From Cytophagaceae bacterium UBA7467 (GTDB taxonomy: Bacteria > Bacteroidota > Bacteroidia > Cytophagales > Spirosomataceae): a stretch of DNA of 41,662 bases. The stretch spans positions 1 to 41,662 of the forward strand of contig DLPD01000019.1 of assembly GCA_002479785.1 (NCBI GenBank), written 5' to 3'. The translations under genes and the position numbers were made by a program. Positions 1 to 6,833 of this stretch are shown here, piece after piece (the stretch's first letter is position 1; every line of letters begins with the position of its first letter). A model generated the notes under the pieces. That model did no database searches. It was not told the origin of the DNA and was given only the letters and a program-made list of their open reading frames with translations.

Positions 1-422
1 CCAGGTGTGGTAGGCGTTCCTTTTTGTGCCGCAATTTCCGATGCCGTCGAATCGTCAACATAAGCACAAGAAAGTGTGATTAGTTTTTCCGCGAATTGGT
101 ATAAATCTTCGAAATAATCGGAGGTATACAACTCATTAGCCCACGTGAATCCTAACCAGGAAACATCCTTCTTGATTGACTCTACATATTCAGTTTCCTC
201 AGTCACAGGATTTGTGTCATCAAAACGCAAGTTCGTTGCTCCACCAAATCGCTGAGCCAACCCAAAATTCAAGCAAATACTCTTCGCATGACCGATGTGC
301 AAGTAGCCATTCGGCTCAGGGGGGAAACGTGTCAAAATACCCTGAGGATATTTTCCAGACGCGATGCCTTCCTGAACGATTTCTTCTAAGAAATTAAGGG
401 ATTTGGGTTTTAATTCTTCCAT
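1..422 (-). CDS. glnS: Glutaminyl-tRNA synthetase, N-terminal part (cut by window edge)
   Basis: This is a class I aminoacyl-tRNA synthetase that charges tRNA-Gln with glutamine in the cytoplasm. About 140 N-terminal residues are visible, reading MEELKPKSLNFLEEIV and then the class I signature P-P-E-P-N-G-Y-L-H-I-G-H-A-K-S at about residues 34-48, followed by LRFDDTNP and the EYVESIKKDVSWLGF stretch typical of GlnS rather than GltX. The ATG at 420-422 is the first in-frame start. The rest of the catalytic domain, including the KMSKS-type loop, and the anticodon-binding domain lie beyond position 1. It is divergent from the YCF48-like gene. A perfect TATTTTTG -7 element on the minus strand (466-473) would give a leader of about 40 nt. 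Confidence 0.95.
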   Translation of the reverse strand, partial: MEELKPKSLNFLEEIVQEGIASGKYPQGILTRFPPEPNGYLHIGHAKSICLNFGLAQRFGGATNLRFDDTNPVTEETEYVESIKKDVSWLGFTWANELYTSDYFEDLYQFAEKLITLSCAYVDDSTASEIAAQKGTPTTP

Positions 423-465
423 GTATACTTTTTCGTGTCGACGAATAAATTTGAGCTATAAGGTT

Positions 466-473
466 CAAAAATA
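466..473 (-). promoter_or_regulatory. Candidate Bacteroidota -7 element for glnS
   Basis: Read on the minus strand this is TATTTTTG, a full match to TAnnTTTG. No TTTG lies at the expected distance for a -33 box, so only half of the promoter is supported. Confidence 0.45.
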
Positions 474-516
474 AACATTATTTGCCAAAATCCGTAATTT
501 GCAGACTGATATACCT

Positions 517-1554
517 ATGAGAAAATACATCCTACTCTTCACCCTTCTATTTGTAAGCGTTTTCCAAAGCTTCAGCCAATGGAATTCACTCTCACTAGAC
601 ACTAAAGCCTCGTTCAGGGCCATTCGATCCCTTGGATCCCATATTTGGATAGGTGGAACGCGGGGCACGGTCATTCACTCGGCTGACGGAGGTGAGCACT
701 TCACCGTTTCACAGGTTCCGGGAGCTGATTCCTTAGACTTCCGAGATCTGGCGATTCTCGACGAAAATACGGTCTTAATGATGAGTGCTGGCCCGGCAGA
801 AAATGGGGCTGCCAAGGTTTTTCGCACAGAGAATGGGGGTAAAAGCTGGGAATTAGCGTTTCAAGTAAAGGAGAAGGGCTATTTCTTTGATGCGATTCTT
901 TGGGAAGGCAAACAAGGATTGATCCTATCCGACCCAGCAGGTCCTTTTTACGGATTGATTCGTATAAATGATAAGGGACGCTCATTTCAACTACTGAATC
1001 CCAGCAGCCATCCAGCCTTACAAAATGGAGAAGCCGCATTCGCTGCCAGCGGTTCTAGCTTGCAGAAAACCTCAAAAGGCTATTATATCGTGACGGGAGG
1101 AGGGGAAAAAGCACGTGTATTGTTTGGGAAAGACGCACAACATTGGGAAAGCATTTATGCGGAAATTCCAGGCGGTGAGGGAACCGGATTTTTCAGCCTA
1201 GGGGTTCGGGACGCAAAGAATTTATGGATTGCAGGCGGGAATTACGCACGTATTAAGGAAGGGCCCATTCCGGTTTTAGAAAGCACGGATGGCGGTAAAA
1301 CCTGGCTGCCAGTTGTAGGTGCCCCCGCATACTATGTCGAAAAAATTGTATGGGCCGCGCCGTATTGGATTTTATCCGGGCCGGCAGAGAGCTCCGCTTT
1401 TGACCCTAAAACTAAGCGCTGGATTAGCCTAGGTAAAAGTCCCTACCACAACCTTTGTCAAGTGGGAGATCGCGTTTATGGTGTAGGTGGAAGAGGCCAA
1501 ATCGGTTTCATCAGCCTCTCCCAACTACAGCAACTATTTCTTTCTAAAGAATAA
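517..1554 (+). CDS. Secreted YCF48/BNR-repeat beta-propeller protein
   Basis: An exported protein of about 345 residues, probably a beta-propeller. It starts with a clear signal peptide (MRKYILLFTLLFVSVFQSFSQ), so I chose the ATG at 517 rather than the in-frame TTG at 499. The body carries repeats of the BNR/YCF48 type: a W-I-G-G-x-x-G-x-V-I-H-S-x-D-G-G repeat near the N terminus, VFRTENGGKSWE in the middle, and VLESTDGGKTW further on, each ending in the (D/N)GGxxW/F turn typical of these blades. YCF48-like proteins are linked to photosystem II assembly in cyanobacteria, but in Bacteroidota the family is broad and the function of this member is unknown; it is often annotated as an oxidoreductase without support. 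Its 3' end overlaps the convergent der gene by 21 nt. Confidence 0.8.
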   Translation: MRKYILLFTLLFVSVFQSFSQWNSLSLDTKASFRAIRSLGSHIWIGGTRGTVIHSADGGEHFTVSQVPGADSLDFRDLAILDENTVLMMSAGPAENGAAKVFRTENGGKSWELAFQVKEKGYFFDAILWEGKQGLILSDPAGPFYGLIRINDKGRSFQLLNPSSHPALQNGEAAFAASGSSLQKTSKGYYIVTGGGEKARVLFGKDAQHWESIYAEIPGGEGTGFFSLGVRDAKNLWIAGGNYARIKEGPIPVLESTDGGKTWLPVVGAPAYYVEKIVWAAPYWILSGPAESSAFDPKTKRWISLGKSPYHNLCQVGDRVYGVGGRGQIGFISLSQLQQLFLSKE

Positions 1555-2856
1555 AGAAATAGGCGTTCCTTCTAAATTGAAGGCTTTACGCATCTGATTT
1601 TCTAAGTAACGCTCGTAACTTTCCTTGATGTACTGCGGTAAATTGCAGAAGAAAATAAAGGTCGGATACGGTGTCGAAACCTGCGTACAGTATTTAATCT
1701 TGATGTATTTCCCTTTCCAAGCGGGTGGCGGGTAACTCGCAATCACGTCTAACATTACATCGTTTAATTTCGATGTAGAAATCTTTTGTGAACGGTTTTC
1801 GTATACTTTTAGCATTAACTCCAAAGCCTGGAAGATACGCTTCTTTTCCATTACCGACGTAAAGATCACTGGCATATAATTCAATGGAGCCATCCGTTCT
1901 TTGATCGCTTTCTCTAATTGAATGGCAGTATTCGTGTCCTTCGACACTAAATCCCACTTGTTAATCATTAGAACGATTCCTTTCTTCGCCTTGTCTGCCA
2001 TGCTGACAATGTTCATATCTTGTGCTTCTAAACCCGTTAACGGATCGATCGTAGTCGCATCAATGATAATAATTGCCACATCACATTCCTCCAAGGCCTT
2101 CATCGAACGTAATACCGAATAGTACTCAATATTGTCATCAATACGGGCTTTTCGGCGAATACCTGCTGTATCGGTAATGATAAAATCTTTTCCGTAGAGG
2201 GTATAGTGATTTTGAATCGCGTCTCGGGTAGTTCCCGCTTCATCAGTCACAATAGAACGATCTTTACCTAAGATCGCATTTAAAAATGAGGATTTTCCTA
2301 CGTTTGGACGACCTAAAATCGCCACACGTGGGATACCTAATTCTGGATTTTCGATTCCTTCATCTTTGAAATGAGAAACCATCGCATCGAGCATATCACC
2401 TGTACCACTACCACTTTCAGCAGCAATCGCAAAAGGATCGCCTAATCCTAATTCGTAAAATTCAGCCGCAGCATAGGCCTTTTCATTGGTATCCGCTTTG
2501 TTAGCCACTAAAATAACTGGCTTCTTCGAACGTCGTAATACGTTCGCAAAATCCTTATCCAAGTCCGTTAAACCCGTAGAACAATCCACCACAAATAATA
2601 ATACCGCCGATTCTTCAATGGCTAATTCTACCTGCTCGCGTATAGCTCCCTCAAATTTATCTTCCGAACCATGCACGTATCCTCCCGTGTCAATCACGGT
2701 AAAGAAACGTCCTGTCCATTGACCGTAACCATAATGGCGGTCGCGCGTCACCCCGGACATGTTGTCCATGATAGCTTTCTTTTGTTCGATCAAGCGATTG
2801 AACAAAGTAGATTTCCCTACATTGGGACGCCCCACAATTGCAATAATATTTGACAT
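1534..2856 (-). CDS. der: Ribosome-assembly GTPase Der (EngA)
   Basis: Der is a double GTPase needed for maturation of the 50S ribosomal subunit. At 440 residues it has the usual length. The first G domain has GRPNVGKST near residue 8, DTGG near 56 and NKAD near 118; the second has GRPNVGKSS near 182, DTAG near 229 and NKWD near 297. A KH-like C-terminal domain follows, ending in EGTPISLFFRKK, which is typical of Der C termini. The start codon lies 11 nt after the era stop, so era and der are almost certainly co-transcribed, two ribosome-assembly GTPases in one operon. The 3' end overlaps the convergent YCF48-like gene. Confidence 0.97.
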   Translation of the reverse strand: MSNIIAIVGRPNVGKSTLFNRLIEQKKAIMDNMSGVTRDRHYGYGQWTGRFFTVIDTGGYVHGSEDKFEGAIREQVELAIEESAVLLFVVDCSTGLTDLDKDFANVLRRSKKPVILVANKADTNEKAYAAAEFYELGLGDPFAIAAESGSGTGDMLDAMVSHFKDEGIENPELGIPRVAILGRPNVGKSSFLNAILGKDRSIVTDEAGTTRDAIQNHYTLYGKDFIITDTAGIRRKARIDDNIEYYSVLRSMKALEECDVAIIIIDATTIDPLTGLEAQDMNIVSMADKAKKGIVLMINKWDLVSKDTNTAIQLEKAIKERMAPLNYMPVIFTSVMEKKRIFQALELMLKVYENRSQKISTSKLNDVMLDVIASYPPPAWKGKYIKIKYCTQVSTPYPTFIFFCNLPQYIKESYERYLENQMRKAFNLEGTPISLFFRKK

Positions 2857-2867
2857 TCGTTGTTAAA

Positions 2868-3770
2868 TTAATCGAGTGAATACCCGAATGAACGCAGCTT
2901 GTCGGTCTTCGCACGCCAATCAGGCTCCACTTTGACAAACTGCTCTAAAAATACTTTTTTACCAAAAAACTTCTCTAAATCCTCCCTCGCCTGGATACCC
3001 ACTTTCTTGATATTTTCCCCTTTATGCCCAATGATGATCGCACGCTGCGAAACTCGTTCGACATAAATCTCCGTAGCGATACGTAAAATGGTAGGCTCCT
3101 CTTTAAAAGAAGTCACTACTACCTCACACGAATAAGGAATCTCTTTTTTATAATTCAAGAAAATCTTTTCCCTAACAATCTCGGAAGCAAAGAATTTTTC
3201 TGGCTTATCTGTCAGCTCCTCCTTATCAAAAAAGGGAGGATGAACAGGCAAATGCTCCATGAGGTGGCTAAAGATTTGGTCCAAATGAACCGATTCCAAA
3301 GCCGAAATAGGAATAATCGGCTTGCCAGGAAAAATTCCCTGCCAATAAGCGACCTTCTCCTGAAGTTTCTCCATGGTCACTAAATCGATCTTGTTCAATA
3401 AAACAAGAATAGGTGTGTCTGTAAAATCTTTCCAATTGGTCAAAAAGTCCAAATCTTCAAATTCATCAAACACATCCGTCACATACAACACTACATCCGC
3501 ATCCTCCAAAGAACTTTTCACGAACTGCATCATGGATTTATGCAACTCATATTTAGGTAACAGTACCCCAGGTGTATCTGAGTAAACAATCTGGTATTCA
3601 GTACCCTTATGTTCTCCGTTTAGCATCCCTAAAATCCGGTGACGCGTTGTCTGCGCCTTCGAGCTCACAATCGAAAGTCGCTCCCCCACTAATGCATTCA
3701 TCAGCGTACTTTTGCCCACATTGGGCTTTCCAATAATGCTGATAAATCCTGCCTTGTGTTCCGGGGTCAT
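2868..3770 (-). CDS. era: GTPase Era
   Basis: Era binds the 3' end of 16S rRNA and takes part in 30S assembly. The predicted protein is 300 residues, the normal family length, with G1 GKPNVGKST, G3 DTPG, G4 NKID and G5 SAL, followed by the RNA-binding KH domain (VERVSQRAIIIGHKGENIKKVG near residues 238-259). The reading frame extends upstream to 3809, but that adds 13 residues (MPILFEAVFIVHF) not seen in Era. A -7 element TATCTTTG on the minus strand (3822-3829) would place the transcript start near 3815, leaving almost no leader for the longer form, so I chose the ATG at 3770. It is the first gene of an era-der operon. Confidence 0.96.
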   Translation of the reverse strand: MTPEHKAGFISIIGKPNVGKSTLMNALVGERLSIVSSKAQTTRHRILGMLNGEHKGTEYQIVYSDTPGVLLPKYELHKSMMQFVKSSLEDADVVLYVTDVFDEFEDLDFLTNWKDFTDTPILVLLNKIDLVTMEKLQEKVAYWQGIFPGKPIIPISALESVHLDQIFSHLMEHLPVHPPFFDKEELTDKPEKFFASEIVREKIFLNYKKEIPYSCEVVVTSFKEEPTILRIATEIYVERVSQRAIIIGHKGENIKKVGIQAREDLEKFFGKKVFLEQFVKVEPDWRAKTDKLRSFGYSLD

Positions 3771-3821
3771 AAAATGTACTATAAAAACTGCCTCAAAAAG
3801 GATAGGCAAGAATAATTTCTA

Positions 3822-3829
3822 CAAAGATA
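3822..3829 (-). promoter_or_regulatory. Candidate -7 element for era-der
   Basis: TATCTTTG on the minus strand fully matches TAnnTTTG. It lies back to back with the tRNA-fMet promoter: the -33 box of the tRNA promoter begins at the next base, so the two divergent promoters share this short region. Confidence 0.5.
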
Positions 3830-3861
3830 CTTGTTTTTTCTGAAAGAAACGTGCATCTTTG
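3830..3861 (+). promoter_or_regulatory. Promoter of initiator tRNA-Met
   Basis: A -33 box CTTG (3830-3833) is separated by 20 bp from a -7 box CATCTTTG (3854-3861). This is one base off TAnnTTTG and has the standard Bacteroidota spacing. Transcription would start some 10 nt before the tRNA. Confidence 0.6.
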
Positions 3862-3876
3862 CACTCCCAATTATAT

Positions 3877-3949
<73 letters not shown>

Positions 3950-3957
3950 CATCGAAA

Positions 3958-3985
3958 AGAGGTCTTGCAATAGACCTCTTTTTTT
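3958..3985 (+). terminator. Rho-independent terminator after tRNA-fMet
   Basis: Perfect 8-bp stem AGAGGTCT/AGACCTCT with a 6-nt loop, followed directly by a run of seven T. Confidence 0.9.
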
Positions 3986-4009
3986 ATGCCCATACCTGGG
4001 CGAATGATG

Positions 4010-4041
4010 ACCGCTAAATAAATAGACCAACCGCTAAATAA
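4010..4041 (+). repeat. 12-bp direct repeat upstream of the LytTR gene
   Basis: ACCGCTAAATAA occurs twice without mismatch, at 4010-4021 and 4030-4041, with a period of 20 bp. It lies 58 bp upstream of the LytTR start codon. LytTR domains bind pairs of short direct repeats set about two helical turns apart, so this is a plausible autoregulatory site. The second copy covers the position expected for a -33 box relative to a near-consensus -7 element TAGCTTTA (4052-4059). Confidence 0.6.
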
Positions 4042-4099
4042 TTCTTTCTCATAGCTTTAATCCAAATACACTAGGTTTACATGTAGTTAATACGTGCAA

Positions 4100-4414
4100 A
4101 TGAGAAAAACGTTGAAAATTCCTGGAATCGAACAATGTCCTGTGGATGATATTGTCAGCATCGAAGGCAAAGGAAATTATACCACGATTTTTTTAAAGAA
4201 TGGCCAACGTATCCTAATGGCCAAAACGCTGAAGAAGTTTGAATCACAATTGCGTCTAGGTACCTTCCTTCGCATCCACAAGTCCTATCTTGTAAACAAG
4301 GTAAATGTGACGGGTCACGATTTACATGAGACGAAGACAGTTAAAACTATCCTAAACCAATCACTGCCGGTTTCTCGCAGAAAACTAGATTTAGTCAAAG
4401 AGCAATTAGCTTAA
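4100..4414 (+). CDS. Stand-alone LytTR DNA-binding domain protein
   Basis: A 104-residue protein made of one LytTR DNA-binding domain, with no receiver or sensor domain. The family pattern is clear: a DDIVSIEGKGNYTTIFLKNG strand pair, the KTLKKFESQL helix, F-L-R-I-H-K-S-Y-L-V-N near residues 76-86 (the (R)IHxSYLVN signature), and LPVSRRKLDLVKEQL at the end. The domain normally sits at the C terminus of response regulators such as AgrA, so here it probably acts as a one-component transcription factor, or is controlled by its own level. An in-frame GTG lies at 4094; the ATG at 4100 is preferred. The 12-bp direct repeats upstream suggest autoregulation. Its targets are unknown. Confidence 0.88.
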   Translation: MRKTLKIPGIEQCPVDDIVSIEGKGNYTTIFLKNGQRILMAKTLKKFESQLRLGTFLRIHKSYLVNKVNVTGHDLHETKTVKTILNQSLPVSRRKLDLVKEQLA

Positions 4415-4427
4415 TGAAACGCATAAA

Positions 4428-4459
4428 AAAAGGGCCTCGATTTTCATCGAGGCCCTTTT
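4428..4459. terminator. Bidirectional terminator between LytTR and OmpA-like genes
   Basis: Perfect 14-bp stem (AAAAGGGCCTCGAT and its complement) with a 4-nt TTTC loop. It has A-runs on the left and T-runs on the right, so it can serve both convergent genes. Confidence 0.9.
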
Positions 4460-4477
4460 CATTTATCTTCTAACTAC

Positions 4478-5377
4478 TTATTTCGCTTGTGGCGCCATTA
4501 AGCTAAAGAATTGATCTAATTTAGGCGTTACAATGATCTCCGTACGGCGATTTTGCTTGCGTCCCTTCGATGTTTTGTTAGCTGATGCTGGCTCATACTC
4601 ACCACGTCCACCGGCTGTTAAGCGCTCAGGATCCACATCAAATTTCGTTTGCAATACACGAACCACTGAAGTAGCGCGCTTAGCAGATAAATCCCAGTTA
4701 TCTTGAATACAATCTGTAGAGATAGGCACAGAATCGGTATGACCTTCAACTAAAACATCTAACTCTTTGTGGTCATTTAATACCTTAGCTACTTTAGCTA
4801 ACACAGCCACTGCTTTCGAGCTTACAACCGCACTACCTGAAGCAAACATTAGGTTATCAGAGATTGAGATATAAACTACCCCTTTCTTCACTTCTACCGT
4901 TACATCTTCATCATTCACATCCGCTAATGAACGCTTCAAGTTCATTACTAGAGATAAGTTTAATGAATCTTTACGTTGGATCGAAGAGTTCAAATCTTTG
5001 ATATATTTTCCTTGTTCGTTCAAGGCATCTAAAGACTTGCGGATACTTTCAGCACCTGATTTGTTGATTACGGATAGATCAGATAAACGATCTAATAAGT
5101 TTGTATTTGTCTTTTTGAAGTAATCTAATTGCTCTTGTAAAGCTTTCAATTGACCATTTTTCGCCTCTAAATCTGTATCTCTCTTTTTCAATTCACCTTG
5201 AAGGCTAGCTGTTAAAGATTGGCAATCAGATAAATCTGCTTTTGCTTTAGATAAAGCTGAGCTACTAGATGCTTGTAATTGAGTTAATTGTGATTCCAAA
5301 TCCGCTAATTTCTTCTTTCCCACACAAGAGGTAAATAAGAAAGGCATCAATGCGAATACCAAGAGTAGTTTTTTCAT
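4478..5377 (-). CDS. OmpA-family lipoprotein with coiled coil
   Basis: An outer-membrane lipoprotein of 299 residues that probably links the membrane to peptidoglycan. It has a lipoprotein signal peptide with lipobox FTSC (Cys18), then a long heptad-like coiled-coil region (about residues 25-150, rich in Leu, Lys, Asp and Gln), then a C-terminal OmpA/MotB domain (about 165-290). That domain contains FASGSAVVSSKAVAVLAKVAKVL, VEGHTDSVPI, NWDLSAKRATSVVRVL, GRGEYEPASAN and GRKQNRRTEIIV, which are the peptidoglycan-binding motifs of the family. It lies downstream of marR on the same strand with its own -7 element. It could be a Pal relative, although the long coiled coil is closer to the Bacteroidota OmpA-like proteins of unknown role. 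Confidence 0.9.
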   Translation of the reverse strand: MKKLLLVFALMPFLFTSCVGKKKLADLESQLTQLQASSSSALSKAKADLSDCQSLTASLQGELKKRDTDLEAKNGQLKALQEQLDYFKKTNTNLLDRLSDLSVINKSGAESIRKSLDALNEQGKYIKDLNSSIQRKDSLNLSLVMNLKRSLADVNDEDVTVEVKKGVVYISISDNLMFASGSAVVSSKAVAVLAKVAKVLNDHKELDVLVEGHTDSVPISTDCIQDNWDLSAKRATSVVRVLQTKFDVDPERLTAGGRGEYEPASANKTSKGRKQNRRTEIIVTPKLDQFFSLMAPQAK

Positions 5378-5403
5378 AACGCAGTTTTTGTTTAATTATC
5401 GAG

Positions 5404-5411
5404 CAAAAATA
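5404..5411 (-). promoter_or_regulatory. Candidate -7 element for the OmpA-like gene
   Basis: TATTTTTG on the minus strand, a full match to TAnnTTTG, giving a leader of roughly 20-25 nt. No good -33 box is visible at the right spacing. Confidence 0.45.
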
Positions 5412-5452
5412 AGGATCTCCTTTAATAATCGTATCCCGAAATACGTTTTTTT

Positions 5453-5899
5453 CTAGATTGTTTTTAAAATTTCTCCGGCATCTTCTTCCATCACTTGATT
5501 TACTGTAGCCATCACCTCAAAAAATACGGCTAATTTTTCCGGCGCAATTCGATCATAGATTAACTTATTAAAGGCAATCACACCCTTGCGAGCTTGGTCA
5601 CGCTTCTTTTTACCTATTTCTGTCAAAAAGATTTTTACTACTCTTTTGTCCTCATAGTTCGCTGAGCGCTCAATCCATTTTTTCTCCTCTAGGGTTTTTA
5701 ACATTCTTGTTAAAGACCTCGCCTCTAAACCGAGTGCCGGCGCAATTTTCGTGGCAGGTGTACCATCTTTGTCAATATGCAACAAGACATACCCAATCGC
5801 CATCGTCATGTCAAATTGCGCAGAATAGGTATTGTACATGCGGCTGATGGCGTACCAACCGGTCTTTATATGAAAATCAATTGTTTCTTCTGCTTTCAT
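5453..5899 (-). CDS. MarR-family transcriptional regulator
   Basis: A winged-helix regulator of 148 residues, the usual MarR size, which should act as a dimer. The winged helix-turn-helix is visible as KIAPALGLEARSLTRMLKTLEEKKWIERSANYEDKRVVKIFLTEIGKK (about 72-119): the recognition helix is LEARSLTRMLKTLEEKKWI, and the wing carries the D-K-R-V-V-K-I-F-L-T strand typical of MarR (D-x-R). The ligand and targets are unknown. It is not in an obvious operon; the 5' neighbour on this strand ends at a strong terminator. An inverted repeat, GCAT-TTGT-ATGC (5909-5920), lies 10 bp upstream of the start codon and could be an autoregulatory operator. Confidence 0.9.
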   Translation of the reverse strand: MKAEETIDFHIKTGWYAISRMYNTYSAQFDMTMAIGYVLLHIDKDGTPATKIAPALGLEARSLTRMLKTLEEKKWIERSANYEDKRVVKIFLTEIGKKKRDQARKGVIAFNKLIYDRIAPEKLAVFFEVMATVNQVMEEDAGEILKTI

Positions 5900-5908
5900 A
5901 GGATTCTT

Positions 5909-5920
5909 GCATTTGTATGC
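5909..5920. promoter_or_regulatory. Inverted repeat upstream of marR, possible operator
   Basis: GCAT-TTGT-ATGC is a short dyad just in front of the marR start; with its flanks (TT before, GA after) five of the six bases on each side match. GTATGC also recurs downstream at 5928-5933, giving a second half-site. The position fits MarR autoregulation, but the match is short. Confidence 0.3.
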
Positions 5921-5960
5921 GAATAAGGTATGCTACCCTACCTTTGGACAAAAATGAACT

Positions 5961-5990
5961 AAAAAAAAATAGGATGCAAGCATCCTATTT
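5961..5990 (-). terminator. Terminator of the atpD-atpC-lipoprotein operon
   Basis: A 10-bp perfect stem (AAATAGGATG with CATCCTATTT) and a 4-nt loop. Read on the minus strand it is followed by a T-run from the A-tract at 5961-5969. It lies 25 nt past the stop codon of the last operon gene. Confidence 0.85.
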
Positions 5991-6014
5991 TCAAATTCCG
6001 ATAAAAGCAATCGA

Positions 6015-6587
6015 TTATTGAACTCGATTACCCTTCATTCTTTTCGAATTAACCTTTAATCCATTCAAAGAAGATTTCATAATCATCAAACGAACTCTTG
6101 GCGTTTTAGTCACCGACTTCGTCAATCCTTCATATTTCTCATTGTACACTAGGTATTTGCTACCTTCAAAGTTCAAACGAGAAATAGAGGAATTTCCTGT
6201 TTCATCCACCAATTGATAGAAATACTCTCCGCGCTCCCCTAAAACAGGTGCAAAGATCAAACTATTAGACTCCTTGGCTGGATTGTCAAATGAAACATAC
6301 AATTTATCTCCTTCTTCCTTCAATAAAGCACCCGGAGTTTGTTTCTCTAAACTAATGCGATTAATCGACTTACCGTTTTTGAAAACCAATGCCCCCGCTT
6401 TCACGTTCGCATCTGTCGAACTCATTTCTCTTTCTAAAATCAAACCATTGTCATTGTAAAACTGAATCTTGTTCAAAGGAATGTTACTTTCCTTCACGGT
6501 TGCTAAAATAGATCCTGTTAGAAAGGCCTTCTCCGAGCAGGAGCTAAATAAGACCGTTGCAAACAATAAAATGGCTAGTTTTTTCAT
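6015..6587 (-). CDS. Putative lipoprotein of unknown function, third gene of atpDC operon
   Basis: A 190-residue protein that I do not recognise. It begins with a lipoprotein signal peptide (MKKLAILLFATVLFSSC, Cys17 followed by SEK), so it is probably anchored in the envelope. The rest has no obvious repeats or membrane segments; it looks like a beta-rich domain (GSILATVKESNIPLNKIQFYNDNGLILERE; SNSLIFAPVLGERGEYFYQLV) with a basic C terminus (KSSLNGLKVNSKRMKGNRVQ). It starts 7 nt after the atpC stop codon and is followed by a strong terminator, so it should be transcribed with the ATP synthase beta and epsilon genes. Whether it has any role with the ATP synthase cannot be told from the sequence. 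Confidence 0.8.
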   Translation of the reverse strand: MKKLAILLFATVLFSSCSEKAFLTGSILATVKESNIPLNKIQFYNDNGLILEREMSSTDANVKAGALVFKNGKSINRISLEKQTPGALLKEEGDKLYVSFDNPAKESNSLIFAPVLGERGEYFYQLVDETGNSSISRLNFEGSKYLVYNEKYEGLTKSVTKTPRVRLMIMKSSLNGLKVNSKRMKGNRVQ

Positions 6588-6594
6588 GAGAATG

Positions 6595-6825
6595 TTAATT
6601 AACGCCTTCGGCTAAAACAAGTACTCGATTATTCAAAACTTCAACAACTCCTCCTTCGATTTGGAAAACCTCTTTATCCGCCGTTAATTCCCCTTTTGCT
6701 AAAGTAGAAACGATGGCTGCGTGGTCATTTAAAATTTGGAAGGAACCATTAACGCCAGGCAAAGTCACTACAGATGCTTCTGCAGAGAAAACTTTACGAT
6801 CCGGTGTAATAATTTCTACAAACAT
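6595..6825 (-). CDS. atpC: ATP synthase F1 epsilon subunit (short form)
   Basis: The epsilon subunit of the F1 sector, 76 residues. It matches the N-terminal beta-sandwich domain (MFVEIITPDRKVFSAEASVVTLPGVNGSFQILNDHAAIVSTLAKGEL) and stops after about 75 residues, so the C-terminal two-helix domain that inhibits ATP hydrolysis in E. coli epsilon (about 138 residues) is absent. Short epsilon subunits of this kind are known in Bacteroidota. It lies 8 nt downstream of atpD. The remaining F-type ATPase genes (atpBEFHAG) are not in this window, consistent with the split atp arrangement of this phylum. Confidence 0.95.
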   Translation of the reverse strand: MFVEIITPDRKVFSAEASVVTLPGVNGSFQILNDHAAIVSTLAKGELTADKEVFQIEGGVVEVLNNRVLVLAEGVN

Positions 6826-6833
6826 ACGGTTAT

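Noticed and set aside
2486..2938. Several short open frames inside der on both strands
   Set aside because: They are shadows of the two G domains of Der, with no independent start signal or homology.
3768..3809. Longer N terminus for Era (MPILFEAVFIVHF)
   Set aside because: It is absent from the family and would begin within a few bases of the predicted transcript start.
5430..5452. Plus-strand hairpin with T7 (CGTAT/ATACG) between marR and the OmpA-like gene
   Set aside because: It has terminator layout on the plus strand, but both flanking genes are on the minus strand and the stem is only 5 bp.
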